Assembly (NCBI RefSeq): GCF_022844465.1
Contig: NZ_JALHLP010000001.1
Location: 1,235,462-1,299,461 of the forward strand
Direction: 5' to 3'
DNA length: 64,000 bases
Source: Bradyrhizobium sp.
GTDB lineage: Bacteria > Pseudomonadota > Alphaproteobacteria > Rhizobiales > Xanthobacteraceae
The notes under the pieces were generated by a model. The model was not told the origin of the DNA, did no database searches, and saw only the letters and a list, made by a program, of their open reading frames with translations. Within the stretch, counting starts at the first letter, position 1. Each line of letters begins with the position of its first letter. Of this stretch, positions 16,972-26,881 are shown piece by piece. Both the position numbers and the translations under genes were made by a program.

Positions 16972-18900
16972 ATGGCGCTTGTGAAAACCTCAAAAGTTGC
17001 GGGTTCGGTCGCGAAAAGCCGGCGTTTGAATGTGGCTGCCACTTCGACGCAGTCCGTCCCGACGACTAGGGATCGTAAATCAAACAGGGGATTGAGCAAG
17101 GACAAGGTGTCCGAGAGGGTAGCAGCGGCCACCGAAGAGCTTGCGAGCGGACTGGCCCAGGCTTCGGCAGCGGCAGAGGAGCTTCGGCGGTCGATGGAAC
17201 AAATCGCAGCCGGGGCCGACGAGGCCGCTGGCGCGTCGCAAGAGCAGTTGGCGGCAATCAAGCAGGTCACGTCGAACCTGACCGCAGCCAGAGGTGAGGC
17301 CGATAGCTCGCGGCGAAGGACCGAAGCTGCGCAGGTCCTGCTTGCCGAAACGGGCGCGCAGATCGGCGCGTCTGTCCAATCGATCGAGCGCAACTCGGCG
17401 CGGCAGGTGGCCTCTGGAGAAATTATCGGGGAGCTTGAGCGCCGGGCGCAGGATGTCAGCGAGATTACCGGCGCGGTCAGTCGGATCTCCGATCAGACAA
17501 ACCTCCTCGCCCTCAACGCCGCGATCGAAGCGGCACGCGCAGGAGACCACGGACGCGGCTTCGCCGTCGTTGCCGAGGAGGTCCGGGCCCTCGCCGACGT
17601 CTCCGACAAGAGCGCGCTGCAGGTGCAGGGGCTCGCCGAAGAGATCCAAGGGAACGTTCGCAACGCGGCCGCAACGGTCAAGGCAGCGGCCGCGGCGGCC
17701 GTCGCGCAAGCCAAAGCCGGACGAGCCGTCATCGAGACATTGTCCGGTCTTCGGGAAGCCATGATCGAACTCGCCGACGGCAGTCAGGCGACGCTTACGG
17801 CCGCCATCGAGGCGCAGCGCGCGATCCAGGAGGCACAAAAAGGCGCCGAACTGGTCGCGGGTGCCGCCGAGGAGCAGGCTTCTGCCGCCAGCGAAGCGCA
17901 ATCGGCAATTCGCCAGCAAGCCCAATCGCTCGACCAGGGCCAGGCCGCTGCGCAGGCCTTGGCATCCGTGGCAGAGCGTCTTCGCGGTGGCACTGCGGAC
18001 CAATCCGCGCCCGAGCAGATTGCAAGTACGGCGGAAGAACTATCGGCAACCATTCAGGAACTGTCCAGCGCGGCGAGCCAGATATCGACGGCGGTCGAGC
18101 AAATCAACCGTGGGTCCCAGCAACAGGCTGCCGCCGCGCAACAGACTTCGGCTGCGCTGGCGCAAATCGAGAAAAGTGCACGCGTCGCGCAGGAAAGGGG
18201 CCGGCTGGCGACCGACCGGACGGCGGCCATGGGTAAGGCCCTCGCGGACGGCCGCAAGACCGTCGAAGGTTTGATCGAAGGCGTCACCCAAACCCTCGAT
18301 GAGACCCGGGGAAGCCTCGAAACCATCGTCTCCCTAGAAGGCATCGGCCGGAAGATCGAAAAGATTGTCGATGCGATTGTCCTGGTGAACATACAGACCA
18401 ACATGCTCGCGGTGAGCGGCGCCGTCGAAGCGGCACGCTCGGGGGAGACCGGTCGGGGATTCGCCCTGGTTTCGAACGACATCCGTTCCCTCGCCCGCGA
18501 AGCGGCAGAAAGCGTCGAGCGCATCAAGGATACGGTGCGCGGCATTCTCGACCAGATCGCCCTGCTGCGCCGCGATCTCGAGCAGATCATCGCCGCCGGC
18601 GAAATCGAGGTGCAAAGCAATATCGCGGTGGTGAAGACGCTTCAGGACATGACCGGCGAGATCGATGCCTTGGGAAATGCCAACAAGGTCATTCAGCAAG
18701 GCGCGGAAGCGATCCTCGCCGCAGCGGGAGAGACCGCGGCGGCCGCCCGGCAGATTGCAACAGCGGCGGAAGAAGCAAGTTCCGCCTCGCGCCAGGCCGC
18801 CACGGCGTCGGCTCAACAGGCTCAAGGCGCCGACGACCTTGCCGCGGCGATCGAAGAAATCGCCTCCCTTTCGGACGAATTGAAGAATCAGAATGGCTGA
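16972..18900 (+). CDS. Soluble chemoreceptor-like protein with two signalling hairpins
   Basis: This 642-residue, all-helical, Ala/Glu-rich protein has no signal peptide, transmembrane helix or recognisable sensor domain. A classical MCP signalling tip occurs at about residues 172-210 ([17 protein letters not shown], then [15 protein letters not shown]). A second, diverged tip sits at about 472-510 ([20 protein letters not shown], then [14 protein letters not shown]). Ordinary MCPs have one. It is first in the operon, and its stop overlaps the start of the triple-CheW gene by eight bases. It probably scaffolds CheA/CheW clusters in the cytoplasm and may receive its input from a partner protein. 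Confidence 0.9.
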   Translation: MALVKTSKVAGSVAKSRRLNVAATSTQSVPTTRDRKSNRGLSKDKVSERVAAATEELASGLAQASAAAEELRRSMEQIAAGADEAAGASQEQLAAIKQVTSNLTAARGEADSSRRRTEAAQVLLAETGAQIGASVQSIERNSARQVASGEIIGELERRAQDVSEITGAVSRISDQTNLLALNAAIEAARAGDHGRGFAVVAEEVRALADVSDKSALQVQGLAEEIQGNVRNAAATVKAAAAAAVAQAKAGRAVIETLSGLREAMIELADGSQATLTAAIEAQRAIQEAQKGAELVAGAAEEQASAASEAQSAIRQQAQSLDQGQAAAQALASVAERLRGGTADQSAPEQIASTAEELSATIQELSSAASQISTAVEQINRGSQQQAAAAQQTSAALAQIEKSARVAQERGRLATDRTAAMGKALADGRKTVEGLIEGVTQTLDETRGSLETIVSLEGIGRKIEKIVDAIVLVNIQTNMLAVSGAVEAARSGETGRGFALVSNDIRSLAREAAESVERIKDTVRGILDQIALLRRDLEQIIAAGEIEVQSNIAVVKTLQDMTGEIDALGNANKVIQQGAEAILAAAGETAAAARQIATAAEEASSASRQAATASAQQAQGADDLAAAIEEIASLSDELKNQNG

Positions 18901-20410
18901 CGCCACCCAATCCAGCGAGGACCAGCGCTTTCTGACCTTCAAGAGCGAAGGACGGCTCTATGCCCTGCCAGCCGCATCGGTGTTGGAAGTCGTACGCATG
19001 CCGCCGCTTGCCCGCGTTCCCCAAGCGCCGCGGAGCCTGATGGGTCTTGCCAATCTGCGCGGATCCGTCCTTCCGGTAGCCAGCGTGCGCGCCCTTCTGG
19101 GACGACAGGAAGCGGCGACCCATGCTTCCCGGCTCATCGTCCTCGACGGATCATCGCCCGTCGCGCTCGCGGTCGACGAGGTCTCGAATCTGGTCCGGGT
19201 TGCGGTCGGAAAAGTCAAAACCGCGGAAGCCGATATCGCTTCCGAGGCCGGTGAGCATCTCAGCGGGGTGTTCGAAATCGATGCTGACGTTACCAAGATA
19301 TTGGACGTTGCGGAACTGCTCCGGGGGGGATTTGAGCAAAGCGCTCCCAGGCGGCGGGCGGTAGCAGCCACCGTCGCTGCGAAAACCGCCGAGAATGCCT
19401 CGATCGAAACCATTCGACAGCGTCTGGTGACATTCGAGGTCGCCGGCCAGGAATATGCCTTCCCGCTCGACGCCGTGCGCGAAATAGTCACGACTCCGGA
19501 GAGCCTGATGGCCATTCCGGGAAGCGACGACGCCGTTCGCGGCGTGATGCCTTACCGGGACGGTTTGTTGCCGCTGTTGTCGCTCCGCAAGCTCCTCGGC
19601 TTGCCCTCGGCCGTATTGTCGCGGGAGAAAGTACTTATCGTCACCCTCGGCGACGTCCTGATCGGCTTCGTGGCCGATCGTACTCGCGCGGTCCTTTCGG
19701 TCGATCCAGCCCGGGTCGAGCCGGCCCCTTCCGTTTTGGCCGCGCGCGCTGGCGGCGAAACCCAAATCAAGGAAATCTATCGGGCGGGACAGGGTCGACT
19801 GGTCTCAATCCTGGCGCCGGAACGCTTGTTCCGGGAGGAAGTGATGCGGAAACTGACGCAAGGCGATACCGCGATGAAGGCCAAAGCGGAGGAAAATCAT
19901 CGGGAATCCGACGCCGACAAACTCCGGTTTCTGATATTCCGGCTCGACGACAACGAGTTCGCGCTGCCGATCGACGCGGTGGATGAAGTCGCACGCGTAC
20001 CGGACCAAATAACCCGCCTTCCCAAGACGCCAAAATTCCTGGAAGGCGTCATCAATCTGCGGGGCGAAGTCCTGCCCGTCGTGGATCAACGCCGCCGCTT
20101 CGAAATGCCGCCCACGACCGACGGCGCCAACAGGCGCCTAGTGGTGGTTCGCAGCGACCGTCATCGTGCAGGGCTGATCGTGGATGGCGTGTCGGAGGTC
20201 CTGCGATGCTCGCCGGATGCAGTCCAACCCTCGCCCGATCTGACCGGAGAGGCGCTTGGCCTGGTGCACTCCGTGATCAATCTCGAGGCGTCAGGCAGGA
20301 TCGTGCTGCTGCTAGATCCCTCGGAGTTGCTGACGCGCACGGAGCGGGGCCTGCTGGATTCGTTCGCCAAGGAAACCCGCAGTAAAGAAACCCGGCAGAC
20401 CAGGCCGTGA
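18893..20410 (+). CDS. Triple-domain CheW coupling protein
   Basis: The 505 residues contain three CheW domains in tandem, at about 8-150, 178-315 and 345-490. Each begins with the pattern of a short Phe/Leu strand ([51 protein letters not shown]) and contains a GxxxLRGxVLPV-like strand; the second is the most diverged. CheW normally links receptor to CheA as a single domain. A triple version beside a double-hairpin receptor suggests a specialised array. It overlaps both neighbouring genes. Confidence 0.92.
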   Translation: MADATQSSEDQRFLTFKSEGRLYALPAASVLEVVRMPPLARVPQAPRSLMGLANLRGSVLPVASVRALLGRQEAATHASRLIVLDGSSPVALAVDEVSNLVRVAVGKVKTAEADIASEAGEHLSGVFEIDADVTKILDVAELLRGGFEQSAPRRRAVAATVAAKTAENASIETIRQRLVTFEVAGQEYAFPLDAVREIVTTPESLMAIPGSDDAVRGVMPYRDGLLPLLSLRKLLGLPSAVLSREKVLIVTLGDVLIGFVADRTRAVLSVDPARVEPAPSVLAARAGGETQIKEIYRAGQGRLVSILAPERLFREEVMRKLTQGDTAMKAKAEENHRESDADKLRFLIFRLDDNEFALPIDAVDEVARVPDQITRLPKTPKFLEGVINLRGEVLPVVDQRRRFEMPPTTDGANRRLVVVRSDRHRAGLIVDGVSEVLRCSPDAVQPSPDLTGEALGLVHSVINLEASGRIVLLLDPSELLTRTERGLLDSFAKETRSKETRQTRP

Positions 20411-21477
20411 TCAAGATACTTGTGGTCGACGACTCGGCACTCGTCCGCAAACTGATCGGCCAGGTCTTTGCGACACAATCCGACTTTGCAGTCCAATTTG
20501 CCCGCAACGGCCGCGAGGCGCTGGACGCGATCAACCTCGCCCCTCCGGATGTGGTTACGCTCGACGTTCACATGCCGGAAATGGATGGCCTTACCTGCCT
20601 GGACCGGATCATGATCGAGCAGCCCTGCCCCGTGATCATGGTATCGTCCATGACGGCTTCCGGTGCCGATGCCACGCTGGAGGCGCTGCGGCTCGGTGCC
20701 GTCGACTTCGTTGCGAAACCAACTGGAGCGGTTTCGCTCCGGATTGGAGAGATGGCGCAGCCGCTGATCGAGAAGGTGCGAGCGGCGGCCGGGGCCAAGC
20801 TCAAGACCTCCTTGAGGCTGCGCGAGAGGGTCCGGCACCGGGTCGGCGAGGGCGCCCGAGACCTGCCGCATCGATCTGCCGGGAGTTCCCGAGTCGCCAC
20901 CAAGGGAGAGGGCCTGGTGCTGATCGGCACCTCGACCGGAGGCCCCCCGGCCCTCGAAGCGCTTCTGACTGGGCTCCCGGCCTCGTTTCCTTGGCCCATC
21001 GTCATTGCGCAGCACATGCCGGCTACGTTCACCGGCCCGTTGGCACGGCGCCTCAACGGAATTAGTCGGCTCACCGTCCAGGAAGTTCGCGATCCCATCG
21101 TGCTCAACCCCGGCCACGCTTACATCGGCCGCGGCGATGCGGACGTGATCATTTCACGGCGGGGAGCCGGTCTCGTTGCAATGGCCGCACCCGCGCTTGC
21201 GAATTATCCGTGGCACCCCAGCACCGATCGGCTGGTGCGGACCGCACTGAACCATATGGCTGCGAGCCAGTTAATTGGGGTGCTCATGACGGGCATGGGA
21301 AATGACGGCGCCGGGGCCATGGCTCTTATCCATGCGGGGGGAGGCAGGACGATCGCGGAAGCGGAAGAAACCGCTGTTGTCTGGGGTATGCCGGGAGAAC
21401 TGGTCAGAGCCAACGGAGCGGATCTCGTCGTTCCCCTCCACAAGATTGCCGCCGAATTGAAAAAGCTGGTGACCTGA
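20407..21477 (+). CDS. cheB: CheB protein-glutamate methylesterase
   Basis: This 356-residue, GTG-started protein overlaps the previous stop. The receiver domain has VVDDSALVR and phospho-acceptor Asp in VVTLDVHMPEMDG. The methylesterase domain has the Ser in LIGTSTGGPPA, the His in IVIAQHMP and the Asp in MTGMGNDGAGA. It removes receptor methyl groups, opposing the CheR encoded two genes on. The receptor here is probably its target. Confidence 0.95.
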   Translation: MIKILVVDDSALVRKLIGQVFATQSDFAVQFARNGREALDAINLAPPDVVTLDVHMPEMDGLTCLDRIMIEQPCPVIMVSSMTASGADATLEALRLGAVDFVAKPTGAVSLRIGEMAQPLIEKVRAAAGAKLKTSLRLRERVRHRVGEGARDLPHRSAGSSRVATKGEGLVLIGTSTGGPPALEALLTGLPASFPWPIVIAQHMPATFTGPLARRLNGISRLTVQEVRDPIVLNPGHAYIGRGDADVIISRRGAGLVAMAAPALANYPWHPSTDRLVRTALNHMAASQLIGVLMTGMGNDGAGAMALIHAGGGRTIAEAEETAVVWGMPGELVRANGADLVVPLHKIAAELKKLVT

Positions 21478-22088
21478 TGCCCCTAGTCCGAAAACCCTCT
21501 TCCCCCACTGGCGCGCCCGTTCCGGACGGTCGGCAACTCTCCGAAATATTTGCCACCGGCTCCGATGATGATCGCTGGACGGCCGCGCGCGGCGCCGCCG
21601 ACTCTCCCGACGGGCTTTCGCTGCTGGCCGACGCCCTTTCGAGGGAGCGCATCCCGCGTGTACGCGAAGCCATCTTCACAGCCCTCACGAAGATAGCCAC
21701 GCCCGACAGCGCCGCTGTCGTACTTCCCTATTTGCGTTCGGACGACGCGGCCGAGCGCACCGGAGCGCTGGATGCGCTGCGCGCGATGCCGGCAGCTGCG
21801 GCCAAGTTTCTGCCGAGCCTGTTAAACGACACCGATCCGGATGTCCGCTTGCTCGCATGCGAAATTGCGCGCGTATTGCCCGCCGGTGACGGCAGCTGCG
21901 CTCTCGGAGAACTCATCGAACGTGAAACGAACAGCAACGTCTGTTCGGCGGCGGTTGAAGTTCTGGCCGAAACAGGAGACCTGGCGAGCTTGCCGATCCT
22001 GGCGCGTTGCGCTGCGCGTTTTCCCGACGATCCGTTCCTGACCTTCGCAATCAGGGCCGCCAGCGACCGCATCGGATCATCGGACTGA
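21477..22088 (+). CDS. HEAT-repeat protein of the chemotaxis operon
   Basis: The 203-residue protein consists of about five HEAT-like helical pairs. Repeats such as RVREAIFTALTKIATPDSAA, VLPYLRSDDAAERTGALDAL and LLNDTDPDVRLLACEIARVL are visible. It sits between cheB and cheR with TGATG junctions at both ends. HEAT proteins are usually binding scaffolds; here it may connect the methylation enzymes to the receptor. It has no catalytic motif. Confidence 0.85.
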   Translation: MPLVRKPSSPTGAPVPDGRQLSEIFATGSDDDRWTAARGAADSPDGLSLLADALSRERIPRVREAIFTALTKIATPDSAAVVLPYLRSDDAAERTGALDALRAMPAAAAKFLPSLLNDTDPDVRLLACEIARVLPAGDGSCALGELIERETNSNVCSAAVEVLAETGDLASLPILARCAARFPDDPFLTFAIRAASDRIGSSD

Positions 22089-22936
22089 TGACCGATCCGC
22101 CTGAGATAACGGAGGAGGAATTCCGCAGGCTTGCCGATTTCCTTTATCGGCGCACCGGCATGGTTTTCACGGAGACAAAGCGCTACTACGTTGAGCGTCG
22201 AATCTCGGAGCGGATGGTTGCCACCTCGAGCGAGTCGTTTTCCGTCTACTTCGCCTATCTTCGCAGCGAGGTGCGCAATGAGGTCGCGCAGCTCATTAAT
22301 GCGTTTACCGTCAACGAAACCTATTTCTATCGGGAAGATTATCAGCTTGACTGCTTGAGCACCGATTTGCTCAGGGAGCGTGTGGCGACGAAGCGACCCC
22401 GAGATCCGATCAGGATCTGGTCCGTGCCGTGTTCGACCGGCGAGGAGCCGTATTCAATCGCCATCTGGCTGCTGGAAAACTGGAAGGACGTCGACACCTA
22501 CGACATCGAGATAGTAGGTTCGGACATCGATACCCGCGTTCTCGAGGCCGCGGCAGAGGGCATTTTCGGGAAGCGCGCCCTGATGAGATTATCGCCCGAA
22601 TTGGTCGCACGCTATTTCCATAGCCTCGACGACGAGCGGTGGCAGATCCTGGACGACCTGCGCCAGTCCGTGCGTTTCTCGCGGGTCAATCTGATCGAGA
22701 ACCGGGAAACCCGGCCCCAGGGTCGATTCGACGTGATTTTCTGCAGGAACGTGCTGATCTATTTCGACGACGAATCCCGCCGCGTCGCGGCGGAAAATCT
22801 GTACGATAACCTCATGCCCGGCGGCTTCATCTGCCTCGGGCATACTGAATCCATGAGCCGCATCTCGCCGCTGTTCGAGGTCTGCCGATACTCGGGGGCG
22901 ATCGTTTACCGCAGACCACAGGGGTTGCGCGCGTGA
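22088..22936 (+). CDS. cheR: CheR chemoreceptor methyltransferase
   Basis: This 282-residue enzyme methylates receptor glutamates with S-adenosylmethionine. The N-terminal helical domain (ITEEEFRRLADFLYRRTGM) is followed by the methyltransferase core with IWSVPCSTGEEPYSIAI (SAM-binding loop), IEIVGSDIDTRVLEAA and FDVIFCRNVLIYFD. ATG 22088 overlaps the HEAT gene stop, and the gene ends overlapping the GTG of the next response regulator. Confidence 0.95.
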   Translation: MTDPPEITEEEFRRLADFLYRRTGMVFTETKRYYVERRISERMVATSSESFSVYFAYLRSEVRNEVAQLINAFTVNETYFYREDYQLDCLSTDLLRERVATKRPRDPIRIWSVPCSTGEEPYSIAIWLLENWKDVDTYDIEIVGSDIDTRVLEAAAEGIFGKRALMRLSPELVARYFHSLDDERWQILDDLRQSVRFSRVNLIENRETRPQGRFDVIFCRNVLIYFDDESRRVAAENLYDNLMPGGFICLGHTESMSRISPLFEVCRYSGAIVYRRPQGLRA

Positions 22937-23322
22937 CCGACAAAGCCGGAAGGAGGGTCCTGATCGTCGACGACGCCGCGCTCGTCAGGACCTACTATCG
23001 CACTGCGCTCGAACAAGGCGGCTTCCTCGTCGAAGAGGCGTTGAACGGATTGGAAGCGCTGGAAAAGTTGCTGCTGTATCCGTTCGATCTGGCAATCGTC
23101 GATATCAACATGCCCCATATGGACGGAATTACGTTTCTCCGCACGTTGCGATCGAAGGATATTCCGGTCTCCGGCATTCCAGTCCTGATCACGAGTACGG
23201 AGGCGGGTCCTCAGGATATGGCCGCGGCGCGAAGCGCCGGGGCGAACTACTATCTGGTGAAACCGGTCAAGCAGGAAACCCTTGCGGAGTATGCTGCCAT
23301 CTTCTGCGGAGCGCCGCGATGA
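22933..23322 (+). CDS. CheY-like single-domain response regulator
   Basis: The 129 residues form one receiver domain (VLIVDDAALVRTYYR; Asp in LAIVDINMPHMDG; Lys in YYLVKPVK). It starts at a GTG overlapping the cheR stop, and its own stop overlaps the cheA start. It should accept phosphate from CheA. There is no output domain, so it acts by protein contact. Confidence 0.93.
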   Translation: MTDKAGRRVLIVDDAALVRTYYRTALEQGGFLVEEALNGLEALEKLLLYPFDLAIVDINMPHMDGITFLRTLRSKDIPVSGIPVLITSTEAGPQDMAAARSAGANYYLVKPVKQETLAEYAAIFCGAPR

Positions 23323-25517
23323 ACGAATTCGTCGAGCAATTCCTCGTCGAATCGCGCGAACTGGTCGCCCAGGCGATCGACGATTTGATGGCACTCGAGG
23401 AGCGCCCTGATGACAGGGAAAGGCTCGACGGCGCGTTTCGGGCATTCCATACCTTGAAGGGAGCCGCCGGCATTGTCGAGTTTGCCGCCATGGCGCGCAT
23501 GCTTCATGCCGCCGAAGACATTCTCGCTTCGCTTCGGTCGTCGGAAGAGCCGATCGCGCCGAGCGTCCTCGATGAATGTCTGGCCAGTCTCGACCTGACT
23601 TCGCACTGGCTGGATGCCATGCAGACGAACGGCGAAGCGCCTTCGACAGCGGAGGGCGAGGCGGATGCCATGATTGCGCGGCTCACCGGCTCGCAAGACG
23701 GCGACGAGCGCGATCAGGCTGCCCTCCCGGAAAACGAAGTTTGGTTGAAGCCGCTGCGCGCCGCCGCCGGCGAACATTTTTCCGGTATTTGCACCGCCCT
23801 GCGCTATGTGCCGTCTCCCGACGCGTTCTTTCAGGGTCACGATCCGCTGAAAGTTGTGGCCGCCCTGCCCCGCTTAGTGGCGGTCGACCTCGCGCTGACA
23901 GACGCGGCCGGTGCGCTCGACAGCATGAACGCGTTCAATTGCGGTTTGGAAATCCGCGCGCTGATGGAAGCGCCGGCCGCGGAAGTATGCACCGCGATTG
24001 ACGGCGCACCGGGCAAGACAGAAATCATCGAATTGACCTCGCCGGCGACCTCCCTGTCGGAGGGGGATTCTCCGTCGAAGGCGATGTCGCTGGTAGAAGC
24101 CCAGCTTCTCGTCTTGCAGAATACCGGACTTGAGGGGCTCGCCGGTCGGATCGCCGCCGCGGGCCGTACAGCCGCTAACGCGTTGCTGTATCTGGGCCGG
24201 GCAGAAGCCGCCGCAGACCTGGAGAAGGCTACAGCGAGGGCCCAGGCCGAGCGGAAGGCCGCTCCCTTGATCGCGGCAATCGAGCGGACACTGGGCGACG
24301 TTGCGCAACCCGAGCGTCCCAAGAGCGACGGTACCGTGCAGCCTGTAGCACCCCGCGCGCTGCGGGTAGACATGGGTCGGGTCGATGCCCTCGTCAAGCT
24401 CACCGGAGAATTGATCGTAGTCAAGAACGCCGTCGGACATGTGTCAAAGTTGCTCCAGGCGAACCTAGATCCCGCCGCCGCGGCAACCTTGCGCGAGCAG
24501 CACGCGCTGTTCGATCGATTGGCGGCGGAGCTGCAAGGGGCGGTGCTTCGCATCCGGGTGCTTCCGCTACGCTCGGTTTTCCGCCGCTTTCCAAGGTTGG
24601 TGAGAGAGACTGCCGTTGGCGTCGGCAAGACCGTGAGGCTGGTCACCGAGGGCGATGGCACGGAGGCTGATGCCACCATCGTCGACGCGCTGTTCGAGCC
24701 TTTGCTGCACGTCCTGCGCAACGCCGTGGACCACGGCATCGAGAGGCCGGAGCAGCGCGCGTCTGCCGGAAAACCGGCGATGGGAACCCTCGTCTTGCGC
24801 GCCCGCCGCGAAGCCGACACCATCAGGATCGAGCTCGAGGACGATGGCGGCGGCATCGACCTCGATCGCGTGCGTGCGGTGGGACGCGCGCGCGGGGTTG
24901 CCACCCAGGAAGCCATGACGGCGATGACCGACGCCGAGGCGATCAATCTGGTTTTTGCGCCCGGCTTTTCTACCGCTGCCGCCGTTACCGGTCTGTCGGG
25001 GCGGGGCGTGGGCATGGATTCCGTCAAGACAGCGATCGAACGTCTGGGCGGAACGGTCACGCTGGAAAGCCGGCCAGGGACCGGGACCACTGTCGGATTG
25101 ATCCTTCCGTTCAGCCTGATGATGACCCGGGTCATGACCGTCGAAGTGGCTGGTCAAGCCTTTGGGCTTCCCCTCGACGGCGTTGTGGAAACGTCCATCG
25201 TCGCTCGCGACCAGATCGCGCCAATCGGCGCCGGGCGGGCGTTCGTGCTGCGGGACCGGACGGTTCCGGTCATCGATCTCGCCGATACGCTAGGCATCGC
25301 CCGCGACGTGTCCGGCCAAGGCCAGGCAAAAATCGTCGTCGTGCAGGCGGCAGGACAGATCGGGGGACTTGAGGTCGACCGGCTCGGGGAGCGCATGGAC
25401 GTCATGCTGACACCAATAAATGGCTTGTTAGGAGGCATGAGGGGCGTCGCCGGAACCACGTTGCTGGGAGACGGGCGCGTACTGATCGTCCTGAACGTTG
25501 AGGAGATATTCACTTGA
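23319..25517 (+). CDS. cheA: CheA histidine kinase
   Basis: The 732 residues comprise an N-terminal Hpt domain with phospho-acceptor His44 in AFRAFHTLKGAAG, a long variable middle (about 120-340), a dimerisation segment (MGRVDALVKLTGELIVVKN), the ATPase domain (LLHVLRNAVDHGIE; DDGGGIDLDRV; GRGVGMDSVK) and a C-terminal CheW-like domain from about 610. It phosphorylates the CheY proteins, CheB and possibly the hybrid kinase receiver. It is coupled by overlap to both neighbours. Confidence 0.96.
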   Translation: MNEFVEQFLVESRELVAQAIDDLMALEERPDDRERLDGAFRAFHTLKGAAGIVEFAAMARMLHAAEDILASLRSSEEPIAPSVLDECLASLDLTSHWLDAMQTNGEAPSTAEGEADAMIARLTGSQDGDERDQAALPENEVWLKPLRAAAGEHFSGICTALRYVPSPDAFFQGHDPLKVVAALPRLVAVDLALTDAAGALDSMNAFNCGLEIRALMEAPAAEVCTAIDGAPGKTEIIELTSPATSLSEGDSPSKAMSLVEAQLLVLQNTGLEGLAGRIAAAGRTAANALLYLGRAEAAADLEKATARAQAERKAAPLIAAIERTLGDVAQPERPKSDGTVQPVAPRALRVDMGRVDALVKLTGELIVVKNAVGHVSKLLQANLDPAAAATLREQHALFDRLAAELQGAVLRIRVLPLRSVFRRFPRLVRETAVGVGKTVRLVTEGDGTEADATIVDALFEPLLHVLRNAVDHGIERPEQRASAGKPAMGTLVLRARREADTIRIELEDDGGGIDLDRVRAVGRARGVATQEAMTAMTDAEAINLVFAPGFSTAAAVTGLSGRGVGMDSVKTAIERLGGTVTLESRPGTGTTVGLILPFSLMMTRVMTVEVAGQAFGLPLDGVVETSIVARDQIAPIGAGRAFVLRDRTVPVIDLADTLGIARDVSGQGQAKIVVVQAAGQIGGLEVDRLGERMDVMLTPINGLLGGMRGVAGTTLLGDGRVLIVLNVEEIFT

Positions 25518-25768
25518 CCGTCGTGCTCCATGACGCGAAAACCATCCGCCTGATCGGGGCGTGCCCTGCGGACGACGGAGAAGCCTTGTTACAACACCTG
25601 TTGGCCAATCCGGCGGCTGAAATCGACTGGCGGGGCTGCGAGAGCGCCCATGCCGCCGTGATACAGGTACTCCTGGTTTCCAAACGACCTTTGCGGGGCC
25701 CCCCCGCCGGTCAGTTCCTGCATCGGTTCATAGGACCCGCGCTTGCTCGCAACGGCAGCCAAGTTTAA
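25514..25768 (+). CDS. 84-residue STAS-like protein
   Basis: A TTG start at 25514 overlaps the cheA stop (TTGA). The order of short strands and helices and the segment EIDWRGCESAHAAVIQVLLV resemble the STAS fold of anti-anti-sigma proteins, in which a strand ending in D/N-x-S leads into a helix; here the Ser position is different. The family assignment is tentative. The position directly after cheA suggests a signalling adaptor. Confidence 0.65.
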   Translation: MTVVLHDAKTIRLIGACPADDGEALLQHLLANPAAEIDWRGCESAHAAVIQVLLVSKRPLRGPPAGQFLHRFIGPALARNGSQV

Positions 25769-25838
25769 CCTTTCCCCCTCGTGCCGGGGGTGCGAAAATG
25801 GCAGCAACCGGGTACAGCCGAACAATCGTAGAGAATTC

Positions 25839-26222
25839 ATGCCCTACAAGCTCTTGATCGTCGATGACAGCAAGCTCGCCCGGATGTCCGCGGCCAAGGC
25901 GTTGAACGCCCTCTATCCCGACTGGACCCGTCTTGAAGCGGCGAACGCCGAGGAGGCGCTCTCCCTAGCCCGGGAAACCGCGTTCGACATTGCTCTGCTC
26001 GACTTCAATATGCCAGGTCGCGACGGCCTCCAGTTGGCCTCCGATCTGCTGGCGCTTCGGCCCTCCACTCCCCTCGCCGTCGTTTCCGCCAACCATCAGG
26101 AGGAGATCGTCGAGCGCGCCCGGCGCATTGGAGCCATGTTTCTCTTCAAACCCTTGAACGAACAAGCACTAGGTGCTTTTCTCCAGGACGCGGTGCGACG
26201 GCTCGAACGGGGCAATGCATGA
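25839..26222 (+). CDS. Second CheY-like response regulator
   Basis: This 127-residue receiver domain starts MPYKLLIVDDSKLARMSAAK and has its acceptor Asp in FDIALLDFNMPGRDG and Lys in MFLFKPLNE. It follows the STAS-like gene after a 70-bp gap and overlaps the CheC-like gene by four bases (ATGA). Pairing with a phosphatase gene suggests this CheY is the one dephosphorylated by it. Confidence 0.92.
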   Translation: MPYKLLIVDDSKLARMSAAKALNALYPDWTRLEAANAEEALSLARETAFDIALLDFNMPGRDGLQLASDLLALRPSTPLAVVSANHQEEIVERARRIGAMFLFKPLNEQALGAFLQDAVRRLERGNA

Positions 26223-26881
26223 GTTCAGCGCCTTCTGAACTTCTTACCGAACTGCAACTCGACGCGCTCATCGAGTTGGTGAACATCGGCGTCAGCCGGG
26301 CCGCCACCAGCCTCAGGGAAATGGTGGGCGAACAGGTCCATCTTTCAGTGCCGAATGTCTCGCTGGAGACCCGCGCGCGGGCGATTGCGATCCTAACCAA
26401 ACGCGAGGACTCCAACCTCGTCGCCGTTCACCAGATCTTCGAGGGCGATATCACCGGCCGGGCGCTCCTGATCTTTCCTGAGACAAAGAGTCTCGAACTC
26501 GTCCGCGCGATTACCGGAGGCGATCTTCCGCTCGAAGACATCATCGAGCTGGAGCAGGAGGCGTTGGCCGAGACGGGCAATATTCTCCTGAACAGTTGTC
26601 TGGCTACCATCGCCAACATGCTTCAGCGCAGCCTGAAGATGTCGCTGCCCGAAGTGTTGCGCGGCAACGCGGCGACTTTCTTCGGCCTGGCGCCGCCGCC
26701 TGAGGCCGGTGATGTCGTGATGTTCCTCTTCATCAACTTCGAGGTTCGCAAGCGCGACATCAGCGGCTACATCGCCCTGATCATGGATCTTCCTTCCCTC
26801 ACCGCCCTGAAGCATCTGCTGGACGAATTCATCGAACGAGAGATGGGCGAAACGACGCAACTTCACAATGATTCGGCTTGA
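26219..26881 (+). CDS. CheC-like CheY-P phosphatase
   Basis: The 220 residues match the CheC/CheX/FliY fold. Two active-site helices of the ExxxN type are visible: ALIELVNIGVSRAAT near residue 20 and LAETGNILLNSCLATIANML near residue 117, separated by beta-strands. CheC uses Glu and Asn to hydrolyse phospho-CheY. It is co-expressed with a CheY upstream and overlaps the hybrid-kinase start by 14 bases. Confidence 0.88.
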   Translation: MSSAPSELLTELQLDALIELVNIGVSRAATSLREMVGEQVHLSVPNVSLETRARAIAILTKREDSNLVAVHQIFEGDITGRALLIFPETKSLELVRAITGGDLPLEDIIELEQEALAETGNILLNSCLATIANMLQRSLKMSLPEVLRGNAATFFGLAPPPEAGDVVMFLFINFEVRKRDISGYIALIMDLPSLTALKHLLDEFIEREMGETTQLHNDSA

